5,779 nucleotides of DNA from contig JAJZCT010000249.1 of the NCBI GenBank assembly GCA_021828925.1, positions 1 to 5,779 on the forward strand, in the 5' to 3' direction. Both the position numbers and the translations under genes were made by a program. The notes under the pieces were generated by a model. That model ran no database searches. It worked only from the letters and a program-made list of their open reading frames with translations, and was not told the origin of the DNA. Below are positions 1-5,053 of this stretch, in pieces. The stretch's first letter is position 1, and each line of letters begins with the position of its first letter. The stretch is from Planctomycetota bacterium (GTDB taxonomy: Bacteria > Planctomycetota > Phycisphaerae > WQYP01).

Positions 1-6
1 TAACTG

Positions 7-327
7 GTGGTGGGAGTAAACTCGGATGAATCCGTCCGGCGGCTCAAAGGCCTGCGCCGTCCCATTAATCCACTGGATGATCGCATGGCGGTTTTGGCGG
101 GCTTGGAGGCGGTGAGTTTTGTTACCGCATTTGATGAAGACACGCCGCTGGAATTGATATCCGCGATAACCCCGGCGATATTGGTTAAAGGTGCTGATTA
201 TCAGGATAAGCCGGTGGTAGGGCGGGAATGCGTTGAAGCGGCGGGGGGTAAAGTAGTGCTGGCACCGTTTTTACAGGGCCGCTCCACAACGCGCGTTGTG
301 GAAAAATCACGGTCAGTCGCTGATTAG
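7..327 (+). CDS. hldE: HldE/RfaE C-terminal domain, D-glycero-beta-D-manno-heptose 1-phosphate adenylyltransferase (5' part missing)
   Basis: The product transfers AMP from ATP to heptose 1-phosphate, giving the ADP-heptose used for LPS inner core in the cytoplasm. The visible protein has the second half of the cytidylyltransferase-like fold: VGVNSDESVRRLKG close to the start, RPINPLDDR, FDEDTPLELI, LVKGADY, and the terminal GRSTTRVVEK that matches the family's G-x-STT tail. The N-terminal half of this domain, with the nucleotide-binding HxGH motif, is not in the window. Reading leftwards in the same frame, CTG at position 4 still fits the conserved LVVGVNSD, but positions 1-3 are TAA. The gene is therefore either frameshifted, interrupted or affected by a sequence error. 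GTG at 7 is only the first nominal start and would give an inactive stub. The next gene, the GmhB-type phosphatase 70 nt downstream, acts in the same pathway, which supports the family call. Family assignment is firm; intactness is doubtful. Confidence 0.85.
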   Translation: MVGVNSDESVRRLKGLRRPINPLDDRMAVLAGLEAVSFVTAFDEDTPLELISAITPAILVKGADYQDKPVVGRECVEAAGGKVVLAPFLQGRSTTRVVEKSRSVAD

Positions 328-397
328 CCGGCGGTGAAGCAGGCGTTAATGCGCCGTCGGGCTGATACCCGCGGCAAGATGTTCCAAGGAAGGTGAT

Positions 398-1444
398 ATG
401 ATGTCTGAACGTGCCGTTTTTCTGGATCGGGACAACACCATCATCGCCAATGACGGGTATCTCGGTGACCCCACCGGGGTTAAATTGCTCCCGGGTGCCG
501 CTGCGGCTATCGCTTCGCTGCGGCGGTTGGGATTTCGCATTATTGTTGTAAGCAATCAAAGCGGAGTGGCGCGGGGAATGTTTGATGAAGCGGCTGTGGA
601 ATCCGTCAATCAGGAAATGATTCGTCAACTCAAAGAACAGGCCGGCGCTCATGTGGATGCCAGTTATTATTGTCCGTATCATCCCGATGCCGTGGTGCCG
701 GAATATAAATTGGATCATGAATGGCGCAAGCCCAGACCCGGGATGCTCAAAGCCGCGCGGGAGGATTTTAATCTGGATCTTGCGCAGTGTTGGATGATCG
801 GCGATCAGCCGCGTGATGTGGCGGCCGGGGCGTTGGTGGGGTGCCGGACGATCCTGCTTTCGGATCCGGAAAAACAGATGGAAGGCAATGACAATGTGCC
901 GGCTATTACCCCGAACTTTATTGTGCGATCACTGGCGGATGCGGCGCGTATTATTGTCCGCGAAGGTAACAGTCCCAATCGTGATCCTGCCCCGGTGCCG
1001 TTACTACCGGTGGATGCCACAGCATCAGCGGAAGACACGCCGGCACGCTCTGGCAACGCGGTTGGCGGAAGCCTGCCCTTAGATACCGAAGCGCTGGCTG
1101 CGGCTGTCGCAGCAAAATTAACGCATCACGCCGCTGAACCCATCAAACCGGTGCTGGAGGATATTCTTCAGCAATTGCGCAGTGCCCATAGAAAAAGTGA
1201 GATCGCTGAATTTTCCCTTTCGCTCCTCTTGGCCACCCTTATTCAGGCGGTGGTTGTGCTGTGTTTGGTGCTGGGTGCCTGGGATGCGCTAACGGCGCTC
1301 CATAGTGTCGCCACCGCTCGCAATCCTTATTGGTGGAATTATCGCATGATGTATCAGCTTACGGCGTTGGAATGGATGGCCGCAGGCTTGATCCTCCAAG
1401 TGATGGTCGTGGCCCTCTTACTGCGGTACCGCAATAAACAATAG
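398..1444 (+). CDS. gmhB: GmhB-type D-glycero-D-manno-heptose 1,7-bisphosphate phosphatase with C-terminal membrane extension
   Basis: This HAD-superfamily phosphatase removes a phosphate from heptose 1,7-bisphosphate before adenylylation by HldE. Residues 1 to about 185 form the enzyme: DRDNT (10-14) with nucleophile Asp10 and acid/base Asp12, SNQSGVARG (52-60), CPYHP (92-96), RKPRPGM (110-116) with the motif III Lys111, and IGDQPRDV (134-141). The usual zinc site pairs CxH with a later CxC before RKP. Here CxH (Cys92, His95) is kept, but the second pair is replaced by DHEW (106-109). Family members are normally about 180-190 residues; this one has 348. Residues 190-250 are a Pro/Ala-rich linker. 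Hydrophobic segments at about 272-294 and 325-342 look like two membrane helices, with a basic tail RYRNKQ, so the catalytic domain is probably tethered on the cytoplasmic side. AAGGAAGG at 386-393 lies 4 nt before ATG 398 and 7 nt before ATG 401, so the second ATG may be the true start. A HisB-type phosphatase is less likely given the hldE neighbour. Confidence 0.88.
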   Translation: MMSERAVFLDRDNTIIANDGYLGDPTGVKLLPGAAAAIASLRRLGFRIIVVSNQSGVARGMFDEAAVESVNQEMIRQLKEQAGAHVDASYYCPYHPDAVVPEYKLDHEWRKPRPGMLKAAREDFNLDLAQCWMIGDQPRDVAAGALVGCRTILLSDPEKQMEGNDNVPAITPNFIVRSLADAARIIVREGNSPNRDPAPVPLLPVDATASAEDTPARSGNAVGGSLPLDTEALAAAVAAKLTHHAAEPIKPVLEDILQQLRSAHRKSEIAEFSLSLLLATLIQAVVVLCLVLGAWDALTALHSVATARNPYWWNYRMMYQLTALEWMAAGLILQVMVVALLLRYRNKQ

Positions 1445-1467
1445 ATCAATCCATGGAGATAGCCACG

Positions 1468-2211
1468 ATGCCCAGCCGCCCGATTATTGGTATATCCCTC
1501 GACAATCAGGCTGCCGACCAACCCAATCCGGTTTATGAACTGCCTGCGGCCTATCCGTTGGCGATAGAAAAAGCGGGCGGGATTCCCATGTTGCTGCACC
1601 ACACGGCGGACCCGGCAATGCAGACCGCGTATATGGGCATTATTGACGGCCTGCTGATTCCGGGGGGCAACGACCTTGATCCGTCGCTTTACGGCCAGGC
1701 ACCGCATCCCAAAACACGACGTCTGGATTCGCTGCGTCAGGTATTTGATCTGGCCATGCTGGCACTGGCGCAGGACCGGAATATGGCGGTACTGGGAATA
1801 TGTTTTGGATGTCAGGCCATGAATGTGCAACGCGGCGGCTCGCTACACCAGTACCTTCCCGAAGTGCAGCGTGATAACCCCATCGCTCACGCTGGGACCC
1901 CGGCTGATTCAACCCACAAAAGTGCCTGGCACGGCGTATCACTGGCGCGACACGCGCGATTGCGCGCTATACTCAAGTGTGATCAGGCTGCCATCAACAG
2001 CCGACATCGTCAGGCCATTGATCGCTTGGGCGCTGGATTGACAGCGTGTGCTGAAAGCGCTGATGGAGTGATAGAAGCTATCGAAGATGACAGCCTGAAA
2101 TTCTGGATCGGCGTACAGTGGCACGCCGAAACGCTCATTGAACCGCCGCATGCAGAGTTATTCAACGGCTTCATCGCCGCAGCGGCGCTGAACATTAATA
2201 AATCATGCTGA
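1468..2211 (+). CDS. Gamma-glutamyl-gamma-aminobutyrate hydrolase-like class I glutamine amidotransferase (peptidase C26, PuuD type)
   Basis: The family hydrolyses gamma-glutamyl amide bonds with a Cys-His-Glu triad. Visible signatures, numbered from the start used here, are PIIGISLDNQ near the N-terminus, the substrate-loop GLLIPGGNDLDPSLYG, the nucleophile elbow GICFGCQAMNVQRGG with Cys112, the NSRHRQ segment typical of PuuD-like proteins, and VQWHAE with His219 and Glu221. The length of 247 residues is normal for the family. An in-frame ATG lies at 1453, but GGAG at 1455-1458 sits 9 nt before ATG 1468 and would fall inside the longer version, so 1468 is preferred. It begins 23 nt after the phosphatase gene and ends 15 nt before the thioredoxin gene, so it is probably co-transcribed with both. 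The exact substrate (gamma-glutamyl-GABA, another gamma-glutamyl amine or a folate-like compound) cannot be read from sequence, and no polyamine pathway genes are nearby, so no gene symbol is given. Confidence 0.87.
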   Translation: MPSRPIIGISLDNQAADQPNPVYELPAAYPLAIEKAGGIPMLLHHTADPAMQTAYMGIIDGLLIPGGNDLDPSLYGQAPHPKTRRLDSLRQVFDLAMLALAQDRNMAVLGICFGCQAMNVQRGGSLHQYLPEVQRDNPIAHAGTPADSTHKSAWHGVSLARHARLRAILKCDQAAINSRHRQAIDRLGAGLTACAESADGVIEAIEDDSLKFWIGVQWHAETLIEPPHAELFNGFIAAAALNINKSC

Positions 2212-2226
2212 CAGGAGGCATTTGGT

Positions 2227-2823
2227 ATGCCCTTTAATTTCAAATCCTTTTTCAACAACGCATTACCTTATGATCAATTGCTGCAGCAGTGTGCGAATTC
2301 CGAGCAGCGCCTACGCTGGCAGAATCTTTATGACAGTGCGGTGCTGACACCGCAGCAGAAATCTCTGCTGCAAGGCTTTCGCAGAAAAATGAACGTGCTG
2401 TGTCTCGTGGGTGTCTGGTGCGGTGATTGCGTAAATGCCTGTCCCATTTTTCAGCGATTCGCCGAGTTTACCGATACCATTGGTCTTCGCTTTGTAAACC
2501 GTGAACAGAAATTTGATCCTGCCGGGGCCGATGCGGAAACTCAGTTGGCCAATGAATTGTCCATCTGCGGCGGCCCCCGGGTTCCGGTTCTGGTATTTCT
2601 TTCTCAAGACGGGTTTGAATGTCAGCGCTTTGGTGAACGCACTTTGGCCACCTATCGCTCCAGGGTCGCCGCTATGCAGGGCGCTTCTTGTTCCACCGGT
2701 CTGTTCGGTCCGCCGGCGGATTTGCTGCAAGCCAACATCGCGGAATGGTTGACGCATTTCGAGCGGGTCCAACTCATGTTGCAGACCAGCCCGCGATTAA
2801 TTCGCCTCAATGGTGAAGTCTGA
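2227..2823 (+). CDS. Thioredoxin-fold protein with WCGDC active site
   Basis: This is a likely cytoplasmic thiol-disulfide oxidoreductase; no signal peptide or membrane helix is seen. The active site WCGDC (64-68) follows a hydrophobic strand, VLCLVGV, as in thioredoxins, and the cis-proline region RVPVLVFLSQDG (Pro120) follows at the expected distance. The protein is 198 residues, about twice a classical thioredoxin. The extra parts are an N-terminal helical region of about 55 residues and a C-terminal helical tail (residues 140-198) with FERVQLMLQ and SPRLIRLNGE. Additional cysteines occur at 22, 59, 72, 114, 132 and 155, so a relay to a second cysteine is possible. AGGAGG at 2213-2218 lies 8 nt before the ATG, a strong ribosome binding site. 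The gene begins 15 nt after the amidotransferase-like gene. From memory, similar longer WCGDC proteins with a C-terminal SPRL segment occur in planctomycetes, but this was not checked. The partner and reductase are unknown. Confidence 0.8.
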   Translation: MPFNFKSFFNNALPYDQLLQQCANSEQRLRWQNLYDSAVLTPQQKSLLQGFRRKMNVLCLVGVWCGDCVNACPIFQRFAEFTDTIGLRFVNREQKFDPAGADAETQLANELSICGGPRVPVLVFLSQDGFECQRFGERTLATYRSRVAAMQGASCSTGLFGPPADLLQANIAEWLTHFERVQLMLQTSPRLIRLNGEV

Positions 2824-2897
2824 TCTCTCGCATTTTCCCGCCAATGGCTTGTTCATTCATCAGCGGCTCTTGCGGTGTCGCCGTATCTGACTGAAAA

Positions 2898-2926
2898 TTG
2901 CTCCCCGCGGCGTCGGACTGTACATA
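2898..2926 (+). promoter_or_regulatory. Weak candidate sigma-70 promoter for the FtsB-like gene
   Basis: TTGCTC (2898-2903) and TACATA (2921-2926) are separated by 17 nt and lie 61 nt before the ATG at 2988. The matches to TTGACA and TATAAT are 4/6 and 3/6, so this is a guess. The 164-nt gap after the thioredoxin gene makes a separate promoter plausible. A terminator with a T-run was not seen in this gap. Confidence 0.22.
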
Positions 2927-2987
2927 AGCCCCCGGCTGGTGCACAATATATACCTGCCATGGATGGTGCTCAATTGGATGGTTACCC

Positions 2988-3491
2988 ATGCGTCGCATTA
3001 AGCATACGAACAGATTTTTAGTTATGCCCTTCGTTTTAAGTGTGGGTGTCATAAGCTGGGCGGTTCTGCTGGCGTCGCTGCTGGCGGTGGCCCTGATTAT
3101 TCTTTCCCCGGCGATTCATGATATGCATCAGGCCCAAGTGACGCGCAATAATCTCCGCGCTACGCTGTCATTGATCAATGAAAAAATTGCGTTGCAAAAC
3201 CGTTTTATCAAGCTGGCGGATACCGATCCGCGGCTCATGCGGCGACTGGCGGACCGGCAGTTGAACATCGTGAACCCTGATGAACAGGTGCTGCCGCTGG
3301 CCAATGACACGCGCCCGCGCGATGTTCAAAGTCTTATTGATGAGGCCCTTAAACCCATTAAACCCAAGCCTGTGCCTCCGGTACCATGGATTATTAGTAT
3401 CGCCCGCTTTAATGTGATCCGCGGACCCCTGATTGTTCTGGCGTTGTTTGGTTTTGTCGTAGCGTTCCTGTTGGATATCCGCCGAGGCTGA
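2988..3491 (+). CDS. Two-helix membrane protein with FtsB/DivIC-like (septum formation initiator-like) middle region
   Basis: I do not recognise this 167-residue protein by overall identity. It has a basic N-terminus (MRRIKHTNR), a strongly hydrophobic helix at about 13-40, a polar helical stretch at 45-78 that could form a coiled coil, and a second hydrophobic helix at about 147-163 ending in the basic DIRRG. This predicts both ends in the cytoplasm and a periplasmic loop of roughly 105 residues. Right after the coiled coil comes DTDPRLMRRLADRQLNIV (78-95) and then NPDEQVLPL. This follows the order seen in FtsB and DivIC: membrane helix, coiled coil, DP, a short helix with an AR-like pair, and P-G-E-x-V. 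In those small divisome proteins there is no second helix at the C-terminus, so this would be a variant. Residues 120-135 are Pro/Lys-rich (KPIKPKPVPPVP). No alternative upstream start exists; GGATGG at 2976-2981 is a weak ribosome site. Function by resemblance only: cell-division scaffold. A plain hypothetical membrane protein is the fallback. Confidence 0.7.
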   Translation: MRRIKHTNRFLVMPFVLSVGVISWAVLLASLLAVALIILSPAIHDMHQAQVTRNNLRATLSLINEKIALQNRFIKLADTDPRLMRRLADRQLNIVNPDEQVLPLANDTRPRDVQSLIDEALKPIKPKPVPPVPWIISIARFNVIRGPLIVLALFGFVVAFLLDIRRG

Positions 3492-3531
3492 GCGATGGTC
3501 TGGTCACAAGGGTCCAGGAATAAAAACCAGA

Positions 3532-3552
3532 AGTTAGGAGTTGGGAGTTAGG
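3532..3552. repeat. Tandem heptamer AGTTAGG/AGTTGGG/AGTTAGG (3 copies)
   Basis: Three directly adjacent 7-bp units, AGTTAGG, AGTTGGG and AGTTAGG, start at 3532, 3539 and 3546, with one substitution in the middle copy. They lie 40 nt after the stop of the FtsB-like gene. Short heptameric tandem repeats of this style are known from intergenic DNA of several bacteria, notably cyanobacteria. No function is evident. Confidence 0.75.
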
Positions 3553-3591
3553 CTTTGGAATCGCAGCGCTTTTGCAACATGCGGGGCGGTT

Positions 3592-3605
3592 TAATGAGTA
3601 ATGAG
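3592..3605. repeat. Tandem heptamer TAATGAG (2 copies plus TAA)
   Basis: TAATGAG occurs at 3592-3598 and again at 3599-3605, followed by TAA, the start of a third copy. It has the same 7-bp period as the array 40 nt upstream but an unrelated unit. Two copies alone could arise by chance. Confidence 0.5.
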
Positions 3606-3786
3606 TAAATTATCGGAATTTCCAAATTTCTGATCCGTGGTCGTGGATATCTTCTCCGTTTACCTCTGGTGCGTCAGTGAAACCGTCTGTGTCTTATGAA
3701 CTGAAAGGAGTTCATCATGGAATGATCCGTTAGCCATGTAGCCAACCGGGCGTTGTCGGGAGCAATCTGAAGAAGGAGGACGCCGC

Positions 3787-3918
3787 TTGCAGGGCTATCC
3801 TGATACTACGGAAGAACCCAGCGATCTGCCGGAGGTCTTTAAGATCAACCAGGCGGGTCTGCCGGTGAAAGTCTTTCTTTTGAGGCAGAAGCTGTACCGT
3901 AAATCCAAGCAGGAACCG
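3787..3918 (+). pseudogene. N-terminal stub of a group II intron reverse transcriptase/maturase
   Basis: Translation from TTG 3787 gives about 44 codons ending in PVKVFLLRQKLYRKSKQEP (residues 26-44). This matches the N-terminal lead-in of many bacterial group II intron proteins, where an LRxKLxxKAKxEP segment precedes FRFYALYDRI and the RT palm. Here the match stops at KQEP and the frame continues into unrelated codons and then intron domains V and VI. All RT catalytic motifs (including YxDD), the maturase domain and any HNH endonuclease are absent. GAAGGAGG at 3772-3779 lies 7 nt before the TTG, a usable ribosome site, so TTG may be the original start. It can only be a relic. Confidence 0.72.
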
Positions 3919-3966
3919 AACATTGTACATGGCCCTGCCAAAGATTGCGGAAGACAGATACCGAGA

Positions 3967-4068
3967 AAGCCGGATGCGGGAAACTCGCCTGTCCGGTTTG
4001 AGGAGGGGGGACTCAACTTACGCCACCACGGCTCGTCCGCGGCCGCGAGGTTGAGTCCTCTACTCTAC
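3967..4068 (+). ncRNA. Group II intron domains V and VI with 3' splice site
   Basis: Domain V is 33 nt at 3967-3999. AAGCCGGA pairs with TCCGGTTT, including the usual G-U at the AGC triad, and an apical GCGG-GAAA-CTCGC stem carries the GAAA loop. It is one base shorter than the common 34-nt form, with a slightly irregular upper stem. Domain VI begins about 4003: GGACTCAAC (4009-4017) pairs perfectly with GTTGAGTCC (4050-4058). The stem continues through G4008-T4059, G4007-C4060 and G4006-T4061. A4062 is left bulged, and C4063, T4064 and C4065 pair with G4005, A4004 and G4003. A4062 is 7 nt from the 3' end at C4068, the expected place for the branch-point adenosine, and the intron ends in AC as the AY rule requires. 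The structure was derived by hand pairing. Confidence 0.85.
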
Positions 4069-4075
4069 CGGTCTT

Positions 4076-4103
4076 TTTACAGTCCATTTTGAATTGATAC
4101 AAT
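4076..4103 (+). promoter_or_regulatory. Strong-looking sigma-70 promoter just after the intron
   Basis: TTTACA (4076-4081) and TACAAT (4098-4103) each match 5 of 6 consensus bases with a 16-nt spacer. Transcription would begin near 4110, where GGAATC (4109-4114) and GATTCC (4123-4128) form a 6-bp stem with an 8-nt loop, so the RNA would start with a hairpin. The nearest gene is the antitoxin 220 nt downstream. It could also drive a short untranslated RNA. Confidence 0.45.
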
Positions 4104-4238
4104 GTGCCGGAATCTTAGTCTGGATTCCCCTCAAGCCGCGTCCGCGGTGCGCCGCATGGCTGGGTGCCCTGATTTCTTGCTGTGAAGGAGCGATAGAGGT
4201 CGGATTCGGCTGGGACGGCCCCACTGGATCGTGTTTTT

Positions 4239-4254
4239 TACGCGCTTTCGCGTA
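4239..4254. repeat. Perfect inverted repeat TACGCG-CTTT-CGCGTA
   Basis: A 6-bp perfect palindrome with a 4-nt spacer lies 11 nt upstream of the -35 candidate of the antitoxin gene. A T6 run (4234-4239) leads into it on the + strand instead of following it, so it does not have terminator layout on either strand. Toxin-antitoxin operons are usually autoregulated through such palindromes, so an operator is possible. Confidence 0.4.
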
Positions 4255-4265
4255 GCGGTCTTGAG

Positions 4266-4294
4266 TTGCGTTTATTTCGATTAGATGCTATTCT
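4266..4294 (+). promoter_or_regulatory. Candidate extended -10 promoter of the antitoxin gene
   Basis: TATTCT (4289-4294) is preceded by TGC (4286-4288), an extended -10 element, and TTGCGT (4266-4271) lies 17 nt upstream. Matches are 4/6 and 3/6, with the TGn motif compensating. It gives a leader of about 20 nt containing AAAGGAGTG (4305-4313) before ATG 4324. Confidence 0.42.
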
Positions 4295-4323
4295 GGAAAG
4301 CCATAAAGGAGTGAAAAACTCAT

Positions 4324-4791
4324 ATGCGTACATTGGTGAAAACATTACCGCAAAGCAATCAGATTCGCGGCGACTCGGATTTGGCGCGTCAGGCCGGCCG
4401 CCGGCTTCGCTCAGTGCTGACCCAAGGGCGCTCTGAAAGACGGGCGATGGAAATCCAACTCAAAGGAAAGTCCGGCCCCGTCATCACGATACCCGTTTCC
4501 GCGGCGCGAGTGTTGGTGGACGTGCTGGATCAAATGGCACAAGGCCGAAAAGTCGCGTCCCTTCCCCTGCACAGCGAATTGACAACGCAGGCGGCTGCCG
4601 ATCTGCTCCATGTGTCGCGGCCGTTTCTTATATCACAATTGGAAACGGGCCTGATTCCGTTCCATACAGTTGGAAGCCATCGGCGCATACTGCTTGACGA
4701 TGCCCTGGCGTATAAAAAACAGATGAACCGCCGCCGCTTGAAGACATTGTCAAAACTATCCGCGCTTGACCAAAAGCTGGGCTTAATTTAA
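4324..4791 (+). CDS. HTH (excisionase-type) antitoxin of a PIN-domain toxin-antitoxin pair
   Basis: This 155-residue protein ends in a winged helix-turn-helix of the MerR/excisionase type: LTTQAAADLLHVSRPFLISQ at 86-105, then LETGLIPFHTVGSHRRI, where the wing reads the DNA backbone. Before it lies IPVSAARVLVDVLDQMAQG (56-74), the helical segment usual in this antitoxin family. Such proteins neutralise a PIN ribonuclease encoded next door and repress their own operon. The stop TAA overlaps the toxin ATG (TAATG at 4789-4793), which is typical translational coupling. GGAG at 4308-4311 is 12 nt from the ATG, a slightly long spacing; no better start is seen. The gene appears complete and undamaged, unlike its partner. 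The call is by family pattern; a free-standing excisionase-like regulator is the alternative, made unlikely by the PIN remnant. Confidence 0.82.
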   Translation: MRTLVKTLPQSNQIRGDSDLARQAGRRLRSVLTQGRSERRAMEIQLKGKSGPVITIPVSAARVLVDVLDQMAQGRKVASLPLHSELTTQAAADLLHVSRPFLISQLETGLIPFHTVGSHRRILLDDALAYKKQMNRRRLKTLSKLSALDQKLGLI

Positions 4792-4922
4792 TGGCCGACC
4801 TGCCCCCCGTTGTCTTCTTTGATGCATGCGTCTTGTACCCTGCGGCACTACGCAGTCTATTAATGTATATGGCAGTGGACCGCTTGTTTCTCTTGAAGTA
4901 TGCGGGATTGTCAAAACGGTGA
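4791..4922 (+). pseudogene. Truncated PIN-domain toxin (VapC-like ribonuclease)
   Basis: The frame starts at ATG 4791, overlapping the antitoxin stop by one base, and gives 43 residues before TGA at 4920-4922. The N-terminus reads VVFFDACVLYPAALRSLLM (7-25), the first strand and helix of the PIN fold with the first catalytic acid Asp11, followed by MAVDRLF. In intact relatives an RAxWT-like segment and about 100-150 more residues follow, with the other metal-binding acids. Here the sequence diverges at about 4890 into LLKYAGLSKR and stops. The toxin should be inactive. The break is probably a deletion rather than a simple frameshift, since I find no continuation of the PIN domain in the other frames up to 5197. 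The +1-shifted frame across the break (4826-4954) reads openly but is not recognised. Confidence 0.8.
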
Positions 4923-5053
4923 AAGCCTTGCGCGACCTCTTTGCCAGCCTTTAACACAGGTGCTGCAAACACTGTGCTGAAGCCTATCGCCGGCCCGCCA
5001 CACCGCAGGGGGCGATTTCAGAGTGACATTTTCCTTATTGATGACAAAGACAA

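Larger units (their letters stand above)
3669..4068 (+). mobile_element. Degenerate, internally deleted group II intron
   Basis: The 3' end is clear: a domain V-like hairpin at 3967-3999, a domain VI stem with a bulged A, and a terminal CTCTAC ending at 4068. Upstream is the N-terminal stub of the intron-encoded reverse transcriptase, which jumps within about 50 nt to domain V, so roughly the whole catalytic RT/maturase region (normally over 1 kb) is gone. The left boundary is uncertain. GTGCG at 3669-3673 fits the GUGYG 5' consensus, and a 7-bp hairpin, ATGAACT/AGTTCAT (3696-3702 with 3709-3715), follows. However, only about 120 nt separate this from the RT stub, much less than a full set of domains I-III, so domain I is also shortened or the true 5' end is elsewhere. 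The element should be unable to make its own protein. Trans-splicing help from a full-length relative elsewhere in the genome is conceivable but not shown. Confidence 0.75.
3492..4323 (+). other. 832-nt region without an intact gene, holding mobile-element remains
   Basis: The first part (3492-3668) carries two short heptamer repeats and no coding signal I can support. The middle (about 3669-4068) is a deleted group II intron. The last part (4069-4323) carries two promoter candidates and two small inverted repeats ahead of the antitoxin gene. The 101-residue reading frame from 3787 to 4092 runs through intron RNA domains and is coding-derived only in its first 44 codons. No other protein family is recognised in either strand. 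Confidence 0.7.

Noticed and set aside
328..397. Possible terminator between hldE and gmhB
   Set aside because: Only small GC-rich complementarities (for example GGCG/CGCC around 340-356) and no T-run; read-through is more likely.
185..718. Long minus-strand frame opposite hldE and gmhB
   Set aside because: It is antisense to two well-supported genes with family motifs; no homology is evident.
2807..3052. Minus-strand reading frame of 81 codons filling the gap between the thioredoxin and FtsB-like genes
   Set aside because: It overlaps the starts and ends of two same-strand genes, has no recognisable motif and no clear ribosome site; its composition is not odd enough to argue for a gene.
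3787..4092. A 101-residue open frame that could be called a hypothetical protein
   Set aside because: Only its first 44 codons resemble the RT N-terminus; the rest reads through intron domains V and VI.
4234..4254. Hairpin with T-run as a rho-independent terminator
   Set aside because: The T-run precedes the stem on the + strand, and on the - strand the stem is followed by A residues, so neither strand has terminator order.
3492..4323. CRISPR array or tRNA gene in the gene-poor zone
   Set aside because: No spaced direct repeats of 20-40 nt and no cloverleaf with a TTCGA-type arm were found by eye.
4826..4954. A 42-residue frame overlapping the broken toxin in another phase
   Set aside because: It overlaps the recognisable PIN coding sequence, lacks a ribosome site and matches no family I know.
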